The notes below the pieces were generated by a model. It ran no database searches. It was given only the letters and a program-made list of their open reading frames with translations, and was not told the origin of the DNA. From Mucilaginibacter sp. (lineage in GTDB: Bacteria; Bacteroidota; Bacteroidia; Sphingobacteriales; Sphingobacteriaceae): a stretch of DNA of 64,000 bases. The stretch spans positions 62,001 through 126,000 of the forward strand of contig NZ_JAQBOC010000022.1 of the NCBI RefSeq assembly GCF_028288225.1, in the 5' to 3' direction. Numbering within the stretch: the stretch's first letter is position 1; every line of letters begins with the position of its first letter. Both the position numbers and the translations under genes were made by a program. Below, in pieces: positions 16,290-24,433 of the stretch.

Positions 16290-17522
16290 ATGATTTCAAG
16301 AATTGAGATTAATGACATCCGTTACCCATTACCTGGTAATGCAGGGAGTGATGCTATTCACCGGGATCCGGTATATTCATACGCGGTTACCCGTTTGTTT
16401 GATGACAAGGGCTTTATTGGTACCGGCTTTGCCTTTACACTTGGAGAAGGGAATGACCTGGTATGTAAGGCTGCCAAATATTATGCGGATAAGCTTGTTG
16501 GAAAAGATATTGAGGAAACCATGGCAACATTTGGCTCCTTATTTTTTGAGTTATCTAACGATCAGCAGTTTCGCTGGCTGGGCCCGCATAAGGGTGTGGT
16601 GCACCTGGCGCTTGCCTCAGTAACCAATGCCTGTTATGATTTATGGGCAAAAAAACGAGGTGTGCCCTTGTGGAAATTGTTGATTGACCTGTCGCCCGAA
16701 GAGATCATAAATACGCTTGACCTTTCATACCTGGAAGATGAACTGACCAGGGAGCAGGCATTGCAAATTTTACGGGTGCAGCAATCCACCATAAAGAACA
16801 GAGAAAAGATCATGGAAACCGGTTATCCCGGCTATGATACATCCATAGGCTGGTTTAACTATTCGGACGAAAAGGTGCGCGAAAATTGCTACAAAGCAAT
16901 TGCCGAAGGATTTACTGCCATGAAATTAAAGGTAGGATCGGCAGATCCGGACCGTGATATTCGCAGGGCCGGGATTGTGAGAGAAGTAGCAGGTGCGCAG
17001 GTAAAAGTTATGCTTGATGCCAATCAGCAATGGAATTTGCCACAGGCCATGGCAATATGCCAGCGCCTGAAAGATATACATCCTTACTGGATTGAAGAGC
17101 CTACCCACCCGGATGATATATTGGGCCATAAAAAACTGGCTGATAGCATTGCGCCTTTAAAACTGGCTATTGGAGAGCATGTTCCTAATAAAGTTGTTTT
17201 TAAAAATTATTTACAGGCGCAGGCTGCTTCCTTTATACAGGTTGATGCCGTGCGTGTTGGCGGAGTAAGCGAATTTATTACTATAAGTTTGCTGTGTAAA
17301 AAATATGGTGTGCCTGTGGTACCGCATGTTGGCGATATGGGGCAGCTTCATCAGCATCTGGTATTATTTAATCATATTAAAATGGGGCATGAAGTAATTT
17401 TCCTGGAGCATATTCCGCACTTAAAAAATCGTTTTATCCATCCCGCACAAATAATAAACGGAACTTATAAAACACCACAGGAAGCCGGAAGCAGCTGTGA
17501 TTTAGTTGAACTGGCCAAATAA
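16290..17522 (+). CDS. L-fuconate dehydratase-like enolase-superfamily enzyme
   Basis: This 410-residue protein belongs to the mandelate-racemase/enolase superfamily. The Lys-x-Lys base motif is KLK at 212-214, the metal ligands are Asp243, Glu269 and Glu296, and His346 sits in PHVGDMGQLHQH. N-terminal features RDPVYSYAVTRL, GTGFAFTLGEGND and the GYPGYDTSIGWFNY segment resemble L-fuconate dehydratases, which convert L-fuconate to 2-keto-3-deoxy-L-fuconate. It begins 23 bases after the SDR gene and is followed by a symporter, consistent with uptake and oxidation of fucose or a close relative such as L-galactose or D-arabinose. Confidence 0.87.
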   Translation: MISRIEINDIRYPLPGNAGSDAIHRDPVYSYAVTRLFDDKGFIGTGFAFTLGEGNDLVCKAAKYYADKLVGKDIEETMATFGSLFFELSNDQQFRWLGPHKGVVHLALASVTNACYDLWAKKRGVPLWKLLIDLSPEEIINTLDLSYLEDELTREQALQILRVQQSTIKNREKIMETGYPGYDTSIGWFNYSDEKVRENCYKAIAEGFTAMKLKVGSADPDRDIRRAGIVREVAGAQVKVMLDANQQWNLPQAMAICQRLKDIHPYWIEEPTHPDDILGHKKLADSIAPLKLAIGEHVPNKVVFKNYLQAQAASFIQVDAVRVGGVSEFITISLLCKKYGVPVVPHVGDMGQLHQHLVLFNHIKMGHEVIFLEHIPHLKNRFIHPAQIINGTYKTPQEAGSSCDLVELAK

Positions 17523-17550
17523 GCCTCAAAAACAATGCTGTAAAAGTACG

Positions 17551-19206
17551 ATGATACAAACATTAGATCTTACCATCAGCGCATTTTATGTTGGTGCCAT
17601 ATTTATTATAGGCTTATGGGCCGGGATCCGTCACCGCAGGAAAAATCTGTATAAAAATGAGGCTGCCAATGATTATTTTCTTGCCGGAAAAAGCCTCCGC
17701 TGGCCAATGATCGGGCTTGCTCTTTTTGCAACCAATATCTCCTGTGTGCACCTGGTAAGTTTGGCGCAAAGTGGTTTTGATACCGGACTGCTAAATGGCA
17801 ATTTTGAATGGATGGCATCATTTACGCTGATCATTTTGGCATTGTTTTTTGTTCCATTTTACATGAAATCAAGGGTAACTACCTTACCCGACTTCCTGGA
17901 AAAGCGCTATGACCGGGCCAGCAGGGATTGGCTGGCCTTTGTTTCAGTATTATCTGCAATTATAATCCATATCGCTTTTTCCCTGTTGGCAGGAGGGATT
18001 GTGCTCGAAACATTATTCGGTTTTAACTTATATACCAGCGTAATGGTTATAGCTATAATTACAGCAATTTATACCATTATAGGAGGTTTGAAAGCAGTTG
18101 TAATTACGGAATCTATCCAAACCATTGTACTTATTAGCGGAGCCGTTATTATGAGCATTGCATCCTATCATAAAATGGGGGGATGGGAACCAATGGTCCA
18201 AGTATTAAAGCGGCATAACGAACTTTCAATGCTATCGATGATGCGGCCACAAGGCGACCCTGCCGGGATGCCCTGGTATGCGGTTTTTTTAGGATACCCT
18301 ATATTGGGTATTTGGTACTGGTGCGCCGATCAAACCATTGTGCAGCGCGTTTTAGGCGCAAAGGATGAAAATAACGCCAGGATTGGGGCCTTATTTTGCG
18401 GGTTTATAAAAATTTTGCCTGTTTTTATCTTTGTTATGCCCGGTTTATTTGCTTACACGCTTGCACAATCTGGAAAATTGGATGTTAGTGCTTTAACAAC
18501 AATGCAAGCAGGAAAGGCGGTTGTAAACAGCAAAGGCATTTATACTTTGATGATTATCCAATTAATTCCAAAAGGGTTGATTGGCGTATTGGTTGCTGCA
18601 CTGTTATCAGGTTTAATGAGCCAGATCTCTGGTGCTCTGAATTCAATATCAACACTGGTAAGTTATGATATTTATAAACGCAGGCAACCCAATGCTAAGG
18701 ATGATGCATTGGTAAAGGTTGGTAAAATAGCAGCCGGGCTCTCATTGATATTATCACTGGCACTGCTGCCGCTGTTAAATCACTATGAAAGCATATTTAA
18801 TGGTTTAAATGATATTATAGCGCACATTGCACCACCTATTACCTGTGTGTTTCTGTTAGGTATATTTTGGAAGGGAGCCTCCGTACATTCTGCAAAATTC
18901 ACACTCTGGATCGGGTCGGCTATCGGGGTTTGCGTGTTCTTTGCCAGTAAATTATATCCTGATTCTGTTATAGGGCACATCACATTTATGATGATGGCTT
19001 TTTATTTGTTTTGTGGCTGCGTTTTCATACAGGTTTTATTTTCGTATTTATATCCCGATGAATCCGGTATTGCCATTGCAGAGCTTACATGGTCATCTCC
19101 TTTCGAACCGCTCAAAAGCCCTGGCTGGAAAGGCATCGGCAATTATAAATTTCTTTCTGTGCTTTTATTAGTCGTGATGGCTGTATTATTCTGGATCTTC
19201 AGATAG
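17551..19206 (+). CDS. Sodium/solute symporter (SSS family), probable sugar importer
   Basis: The protein has about 551 residues and 13-14 hydrophobic segments, with SSS hallmarks such as NDYFLAGKSLRWPMIGLALFATNIS, TIIGGLKAVVITE and the GLMSQISGALNSISTLVSYDIY region. It is an inner-membrane importer, close to the SGLT-like group that carries sugars. I chose ATG 17551, 28 bases after the upstream stop. An upstream in-frame ATG at 17506 would overlap the dehydratase gene and adds a polar Lys/Gln/Cys peptide unlike other members. It is the third gene of the SDR-dehydratase operon and probably imports the sugar released by the GH95 enzyme. Confidence 0.88.
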   Translation: MIQTLDLTISAFYVGAIFIIGLWAGIRHRRKNLYKNEAANDYFLAGKSLRWPMIGLALFATNISCVHLVSLAQSGFDTGLLNGNFEWMASFTLIILALFFVPFYMKSRVTTLPDFLEKRYDRASRDWLAFVSVLSAIIIHIAFSLLAGGIVLETLFGFNLYTSVMVIAIITAIYTIIGGLKAVVITESIQTIVLISGAVIMSIASYHKMGGWEPMVQVLKRHNELSMLSMMRPQGDPAGMPWYAVFLGYPILGIWYWCADQTIVQRVLGAKDENNARIGALFCGFIKILPVFIFVMPGLFAYTLAQSGKLDVSALTTMQAGKAVVNSKGIYTLMIIQLIPKGLIGVLVAALLSGLMSQISGALNSISTLVSYDIYKRRQPNAKDDALVKVGKIAAGLSLILSLALLPLLNHYESIFNGLNDIIAHIAPPITCVFLLGIFWKGASVHSAKFTLWIGSAIGVCVFFASKLYPDSVIGHITFMMMAFYLFCGCVFIQVLFSYLYPDESGIAIAELTWSSPFEPLKSPGWKGIGNYKFLSVLLLVVMAVLFWIFR

Positions 19207-19516
19207 TATTTTAAACTATTTTTCTTCACAGGTTTGCTTAAACGCCAGCCTATAAGCCGGTACTTTCGGAATAAGAAGATTCTTGTTAATAAACAGTAAT
19301 TATCCATTACTTCAATTTGAAATCCAGCTTGTGAAAAATTAAATTAATCGTGGTTACCTGTTGCTCCCTTTTATTCCCCGGCTAATTGTCCCTAAATTGA
19401 ATATCTTGAATGTTTTAGCTATTAAGTATTATTAGCAACAGTATAAAATACTTAATTCTTATCGCTATAAATTTTCTTTAAATAAGGTACAATAGATCAT
19501 TATTTGCGTAGAATAA
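19207..19516. other. AT-rich intergenic stretch, no gene seen
   Basis: Between the symporter stop and the operator at 19517 I see no supported gene or RNA. A weak imperfect hairpin around CCAGCCTATAAGCCGG near 19245 might end the upstream operon, but it lacks a T-run. Confidence 0.4.
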
Positions 19517-19572
19517 TCCATCTACATTAAAGATTTATCCATTTCATGGGATTTTCCCTGTATCTAACTTTA
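19517..19572 (+). promoter_or_regulatory. AraC-type operator and promoter of the esterase leader
   Basis: TCCAT at 19517-19521 and TCCAT at 19538-19542 are direct repeats exactly 21 bp apart, and the -7 box TAACTTTA is at 19565-19572, 27 bases after the proximal half-site start. The segment ATTAAAGATTTATCCATTT is also found at the promoter at 21940-21995, and GAATAATCCATC recurs at 15308-15319. No -33 TTG is placed at the right distance, as expected for an activator-dependent promoter. Expected transcription start is near 19579. Confidence 0.78.
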
Positions 19573-19726
19573 TGGCAACCAATATTTAAACTCCTATATG
19601 AAAAGATTTACTCATCAATCAGTAAGACATTATTTTGTTTTGCCCTGGCCCTCCGGTTTCTTTTATTCCGGGTAATTTAATAAAAGATCTATTTATAGCC
19701 TCGCTATCTTATTAATGGTTTTATAT

Positions 19727-19850
19727 CACCTGGTGTATTGCCCAAACGGGGATTATCCAGGGCCGGGTATTTGATGCTAAGGGTCTCTCCCGGGCGTTGC
19801 GGTACAGGTGCAGGGGACTACCAAGCGGCGGTGTACCGGTGCAAAATCCA
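19727..19850 (+). ncRNA. Candidate structured RNA in the 5' leader of the esterase gene
   Basis: This block is clearly GC-richer than its surroundings and has no good reading frame in agreement with its neighbours. It can form nested helices: TTGC-GGTACA (19797-19806) with TGTACC (19832-19837) and GCAA (19841-19844), plus CCGGG (19763-19767) with CCCGG (19789-19793). It lies between an AraC-type promoter (-7 at 19565) and an intrinsic terminator at 19867-19902, so it would be transcribed. It could be a riboswitch or attenuator leader, or a stand-alone regulatory RNA of about 320 bases. I do not recognise a known family, and the call rests on inspection only. Confidence 0.45.
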
Positions 19851-19866
19851 AACTTTTAATTATACC

Positions 19867-19902
19867 AAAAAAAGGAGTTATTTTAGCCTGACTCCTTTTT
19901 TT
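19867..19902 (+). terminator. Strong intrinsic terminator 21 bases before the esterase start
   Basis: AAAAAAAGGAGT (19867-19878) and ACTCCTTTTTTT (19891-19902) make a perfect 12-bp stem with a 12-base loop and a seven-T run. It can act in both directions. Its position, immediately upstream of ATG 19924 and inside the expected transcript, suggests conditional termination. The upstream segment AACTCCT (19589-19595) is complementary to AGGAGTT (19873-19879) and could form a competing helix. Confidence 0.8.
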
Positions 19903-19923
19903 GTAATCAATAAATCTGTATTA

Positions 19924-21876
19924 ATGTTTAATCGTTTTCTGATATCTTTATTAATTCTTGCACCTGCTTTATTAAGTGCACAAACCACTGTACCCGATGC
20001 AGAAACCTGGATGGGTTTTAAGCGTGTTTTTATAACGATAGACAATCATAAAGCTTATTATGTAAAGCCGGATAACCCACTCCCGGGCAATCCCTGGGTT
20101 TGGCGTGCTTCATTCCCCGACTGGCACACCCAAATTGATAGCATATTGCTAAAAAGAGGCTTTTATGTTGCATATATTAATGTTGATGACCAGTATGGAA
20201 GTCCGCAGGCTATGCAGGTTTGGGATAAGTTTTATGCGTATTTAACAGGTAAGGTTTCATTAGCGCCGCGAGTGAGCCTTGAAGGAGTAAGCCGGGGTGC
20301 ATTGTATACTATGGCATGGGCAAAAAGAAATCCAGATAAGGTAAACTGTATCTATAACGAAACGCCTGTTTATGACTTTAAAAGCTGGCCTGGTGGCAAA
20401 GGTAAGGGCCCGGGTGATACAGCCGCCTGGAAACAATTGAAACAGGTTTATAATTTTACAGAGCAGCAGGCAATGGATTACCGCGATAATCCAGTGGATC
20501 ATTTGGAAGGCCTTGCCGGCTTTAAGGTGCCGGTTTTAAATGTTATTGGCATCAACGATGAATTAGCACCGCGTGCAGAAAATACGGACCTGTTTGTACA
20601 GCGATACACTGCGTTAGGGGGGCCGGCAAATATTTACCCGGTAACAGATGGGCCGCAGGAATTGCGCGGGCATCATTTCCCTATTAAACACGCCCTGCTT
20701 TATGCTGATTTTATTTACAGTAATTCGTACCCGGTAAAAAAGGTTTTGCCTTATACCGATTATTTTACAACGAGGGATGGACTGCCCCATTTTTTTGACG
20801 CGGCATTAAATAAAAAGAAAGCAACGGTTGCTTTTCTTGGTGGTTCAATAACCTATAATCCCGGTTGGCGGGAAAAAACCTGTGCTTACCTTAAAGAGTG
20901 TTTCCCCGCAACTGAATTCCATTTTATTGCTGCCGGCATCCCTTCATTAGGCAGCCTGCCTCATGTATTCCGTTTACAAAAGGATGTGTTGGATTCCGGA
21001 AAAATCGACCTGCTTTTTGTGGAAGCAGCCGTAAACGACCGGGTTAATGGTACGGATAGTATTACCCAGGTACGGGACCTGGAAGGGATAATCAGGCATA
21101 CCAAACAAAACAACCCACTGGTGGATATCGTAATGATGGAGTTTGCTGATCCTGATAAAAACAAGGATTATAGTAAAGGGGTTAGTCCGGTAGAAATAAA
21201 AAATCATGAATTGGTGGCCGGGCACTATAATTTTCCTTCCATCAACCTGGCTAAGGAAGTATATGATAAACTAGAGGTCAATGAATTTAGCTGGGTTGAT
21301 GATTTTAAGGACCTGCACCCCGCTCCGTTTGGACAGGAGCTTTATTTTGAAACGATCAAAAGCCTGCTGCAGGCCTGTTGTGAAAACTATGCCTTGCACA
21401 CACAGCCGATCAGCCCAAACCTATCATTGCCAAAACCACTGGATAAGTTCAGTTTCACTAATGGAAGCTATTACCCGGTCACACATGCCAAATGGGACAG
21501 CAAATGGGCATATACCCAAAACTGGAGCCCGCAGGATCACCTCGGTACAAGGGAAGGTTTTGTACATGTTCCGGTACTAAGTGCAGAGCAGCCCGGCGCT
21601 TCATTAACTTTATCTTTTAAGGGAACGGCGGTCGGCATTGCCATAGTATCAGGCGCAGATGCCGGGATGGTTATCTATTCAATTGATGGGGGGCCATCAA
21701 AAACCATCGACCTTTATACGGAATGGAGCAGTTTTCTGCATTTGCCCTGGTACCTTTTACTTGATGGAAGTCTGGCCAACAAAGGTCATATCTTAAAACT
21801 AACAATAGTAGATAGTAAAAACCCAAGCAGTAAGGGAAATGCCTGCCGCATTGTTACTTTCTTTAAAAATGATTAA
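19924..21876 (+). CDS. Two-domain exported esterase: alpha/beta-hydrolase plus SGNH hydrolase
   Basis: From ATG 19924 the 650-residue protein has a signal peptide (residues 1-20, cut after SAQ). Residues about 30-270 are an alpha/beta-hydrolase with nucleophile motif GVSRG at 121-125 and an acidic GINDELAP region. Residues about 298-485 are an SGNH hydrolase with GGSIT at 306-310, Asn371 in VEAAVND, and Asp463/His465 in KDLHP. The last ~160 residues look like a beta-sandwich. The SGNH part recalls CE20-type acetylesterases that act with GH95 on xyloglucan, and GH95 is the next gene. A longer frame from TTG 19738 crosses the terminator and is not the start. Confidence 0.85.
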   Translation: MFNRFLISLLILAPALLSAQTTVPDAETWMGFKRVFITIDNHKAYYVKPDNPLPGNPWVWRASFPDWHTQIDSILLKRGFYVAYINVDDQYGSPQAMQVWDKFYAYLTGKVSLAPRVSLEGVSRGALYTMAWAKRNPDKVNCIYNETPVYDFKSWPGGKGKGPGDTAAWKQLKQVYNFTEQQAMDYRDNPVDHLEGLAGFKVPVLNVIGINDELAPRAENTDLFVQRYTALGGPANIYPVTDGPQELRGHHFPIKHALLYADFIYSNSYPVKKVLPYTDYFTTRDGLPHFFDAALNKKKATVAFLGGSITYNPGWREKTCAYLKECFPATEFHFIAAGIPSLGSLPHVFRLQKDVLDSGKIDLLFVEAAVNDRVNGTDSITQVRDLEGIIRHTKQNNPLVDIVMMEFADPDKNKDYSKGVSPVEIKNHELVAGHYNFPSINLAKEVYDKLEVNEFSWVDDFKDLHPAPFGQELYFETIKSLLQACCENYALHTQPISPNLSLPKPLDKFSFTNGSYYPVTHAKWDSKWAYTQNWSPQDHLGTREGFVHVPVLSAEQPGASLTLSFKGTAVGIAIVSGADAGMVIYSIDGGPSKTIDLYTEWSSFLHLPWYLLLDGSLANKGHILKLTIVDSKNPSSKGNACRIVTFFKND

Positions 21877-21939
21877 ACAACTCCTTGATTGGAAGCGGAT
21901 AATAACAAACCGCTCGTTTATTGATAAAAAAATAGGATA

Positions 21940-21995
21940 GTCCATTTTTATTAAAGATTTATCCATTTTAAAGCACAATATTGCATAGTAATTTA
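21940..21995 (+). promoter_or_regulatory. AraC-type operator and promoter of the GH95 operon
   Basis: TCCAT at 21940-21944 and 21961-21965 are direct repeats 21 bp apart, and the -7-like box TAATTTAG is at 21988-21995, 27 bases after the proximal half-site start. Spacing is identical to the promoter at 19517-19572, and ATTAAAGATTTATCCATTT is shared. Expected transcription start is near 22002, about 60 bases before the GH95 start. Confidence 0.78.
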
Positions 21996-22060
21996 GTACG
22001 ACCAATTACATTGAATAAAATCTATATAATTCCTGAGCTGTCCTGATAAAAATTAACATC

Positions 22061-24415
22061 ATGAATAAAAAACTGCAATTATTTTTAACTGTAATATTTA
22101 CATTTATATATCATGCCGGCATTTGCCAGCAAAGCAATTTACAGCTATGGTATAATAAGCCGGCCATACATTGGGAAGAAACTTCGCCATTGGGCAACGG
22201 TCGTTTAGGCATGATGCCCGATGGGGGCATTAACCGGGAAAATATTGTATTGAACGATATTACCCTTTGGTCTGGCTCGCCACAGGATGCAAATAATTAT
22301 GATGCCTATAAAAGCCTGCCCCGCCTCAGAAAGTTACTTGCACAGGGTAAAAATGATGACGCGCAAGTTTTGGTCGACTCCAATTATATCTGTAAAGGGC
22401 CCGGATCAGGCAGCGGGACCGGAGCTAATGTGGCTTTCGGATGTTACCAGGTATTGGGAAATCTCTCCCTTAAGTTCAGCTATAATGGACAGTCGGCTGA
22501 TACTACAAAGCTTGAAAATTATAAAAGAACTTTATCTTTAAATAATGCAATAGCTACCTGTTCCTATAAATCTGGCGGGGTAACTTATAGCCGCGAGTAC
22601 TTTACCAGCTTTGGTAACGATGTAAGCCTGGTTAAACTTACTGCAGACAGGCCGGGGCAGCTTAATTTTACAATCTCGCTTTCACGACCCGAAAGGGCAT
22701 TAGTTAAAGCGGGGGATGGCATGCTGCAAATGTATGGACAGCTTTCCAGTGGTACAACTGCCCCCGGCATGAAGTATCTTGCCCAGGTAAAACCTGTTTT
22801 AAATGGTGGCTCTATAGGTGTGAAGGATAATATGCTGGTGATAAAAAATGCAACATCAGTAATTCTGTATATCTCTGCCGGTACTGATTTTAAAAATCCG
22901 CATTATCAAGCAAAAGTATCATCATCGTTATACAAAGCTACGCGTACCGCGTATGCTGCAGAGAAGGCACAACACTTAAGCCATTACCATAAATTGTTTA
23001 ACAGGTTGCATTTGTCTATAGGTAATCAAAATAAAGCCGGTATACCTACAGATGAGCGCCTGGTAAGCTATCATAATAACCCGGATGCCGATCCCGGGTT
23101 CCCTGTTTTATTTTACCAGTTTGGCCGGTACCTTTCTATTTGTAGCACAAGGGTGGGCCTGTTGCCTCCAAATTTGCAGGGCTTATGGGCCAACCAGGTA
23201 CAAACACCATGGAACGGCGACTATCATTTGGATATAAATGTGCAGATGAATCACTGGCCGGTAGAGGTGGCTAACCTGCCTGAGCTTGATTTGCCATTAA
23301 CCGCTTTGGTTAAAGGAATGGTAAAAAATGGCGAACGCACGGCAAAAGCCTATTATAATGCCGATGGCTGGATTGCCCATGTAATTACAAACGTATGGGG
23401 CTTTACTGAACCCGGCGAAAGCGCCTCGTGGGGCATCACCAAATCAGGTTCGGGCTGGTTGTGCAATAATTTGTGGGAACATTACGCCTTTACAATAGAC
23501 AAGAAATACCTGGCAGAGATCTACCCTATATTAAAAGGATCCGCACAATTTTATAACAGCACGCTGGTACACAATAGTAAAACGGGTTGGCTGGTCACTT
23601 CGCCTTCCTCATCGCCCGAAAATAGTTTTTATCTGCCTAACGGCAAAACAGCAAGCATTTGTGAAGGGCCTACAATTGATAACCAGATCCTTAGGGAATT
23701 ATTTAATAATGTGATCACTGCATCAAAAACATTGGGTATAGATGCTTCGTTGAGAAATTTGCTGATCTCAAGACTTAAGCAGCTCCCTCCCCCAGGTCAA
23801 ATTGCCAAAGACGGCAGACTAATGGAATGGCTGGAGGATTATAAAGAAACAGAAGTACATCACCGGCATGTTTCTCACTTGTATGGACTGTACCCTGCTT
23901 CCCTCATTACACCCGAATCAACACCCGAACTTGCTGAAGCTTGTAAAAAAACACTGGATACGCGCGGCGATGATGGGCCGAGTTGGTCTATTGCTTACAA
24001 ACAACTTTTTTGGGCAAGATTGCACGACGGTAATCGCGCCTATAAGCTGTTTACAGAGATGACAGCGCCAACGCTTAAAACCAATATGAATTACGGCGCG
24101 GGCGGAGGCGTTTATCCCAATTTGCTTTCGGCCGGGCCGCCTTTCCAAATTGACGGCAATTTTGGGGCCGAGGCCGGGATCTCAGAAATGCTGATCCAAA
24201 GTCATGCAGGCTTTATTGAACTGCTACCGGCAATGCCTGATGCATGGAAAGCAAAGGGAGAGATAAAAGGTATGAAGGCGCGCGGAAACTTTACCGTAGA
24301 TTTTAAATGGAAGGACGGAAAAATAATAAATTACAGGATAAGTTCTCCTAATCCCCGGAAAGTAAGACTAAAAATAAACGGGGAACTAAAAACTATAACT
24401 GCTGAAAAAGCATAA
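22061..24415 (+). CDS. GH95 family glycosidase (alpha-L-fucosidase / alpha-L-galactosidase)
   Basis: The 784-residue exported protein (signal peptide to about residue 22) begins its mature part with LQLWYNKPAIHWEETSPLGNGRLGMM, the GH95 N-terminal signature. Candidate catalytic positions are Glu520 in SSSPENSF, Asp698 in PFQIDGNFG, and the DINVQMNHW segment at 391-399. Family members invert and release terminal alpha-1,2-L-fucose, or alpha-L-galactose, from glycans such as xyloglucan. Where the best-known fucosidases have Asn-x-Asn in the active site this protein appears to have Asp391-x-Asn393. It starts an operon with the next glycosidase and sits behind an AraC-type promoter. Confidence 0.92.
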   Translation: MNKKLQLFLTVIFTFIYHAGICQQSNLQLWYNKPAIHWEETSPLGNGRLGMMPDGGINRENIVLNDITLWSGSPQDANNYDAYKSLPRLRKLLAQGKNDDAQVLVDSNYICKGPGSGSGTGANVAFGCYQVLGNLSLKFSYNGQSADTTKLENYKRTLSLNNAIATCSYKSGGVTYSREYFTSFGNDVSLVKLTADRPGQLNFTISLSRPERALVKAGDGMLQMYGQLSSGTTAPGMKYLAQVKPVLNGGSIGVKDNMLVIKNATSVILYISAGTDFKNPHYQAKVSSSLYKATRTAYAAEKAQHLSHYHKLFNRLHLSIGNQNKAGIPTDERLVSYHNNPDADPGFPVLFYQFGRYLSICSTRVGLLPPNLQGLWANQVQTPWNGDYHLDINVQMNHWPVEVANLPELDLPLTALVKGMVKNGERTAKAYYNADGWIAHVITNVWGFTEPGESASWGITKSGSGWLCNNLWEHYAFTIDKKYLAEIYPILKGSAQFYNSTLVHNSKTGWLVTSPSSSPENSFYLPNGKTASICEGPTIDNQILRELFNNVITASKTLGIDASLRNLLISRLKQLPPPGQIAKDGRLMEWLEDYKETEVHHRHVSHLYGLYPASLITPESTPELAEACKKTLDTRGDDGPSWSIAYKQLFWARLHDGNRAYKLFTEMTAPTLKTNMNYGAGGGVYPNLLSAGPPFQIDGNFGAEAGISEMLIQSHAGFIELLPAMPDAWKAKGEIKGMKARGNFTVDFKWKDGKIINYRISSPNPRKVRLKINGELKTITAEKA

Positions 24416-24433
24416 CTTAATAATATTTATAAA

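Noticed and set aside
17506..17550. ATG 17506 as start of the symporter
   Set aside because: It overlaps the dehydratase stop and adds a short polar peptide not expected for this family. ATG 17551 is more plausible.
19838..19849. tRNA-like T-loop text GGTGCAAAATCC
   Set aside because: No acceptor, D or anticodon arms of a tRNA can be drawn around it, and the T-loop does not match GGTTCAAATCC.
19738..19923. N-terminal extension of the esterase from TTG 19738
   Set aside because: The extension crosses the terminator hairpin, has no signal-peptide character, and the clean signal peptide begins at ATG 19924.
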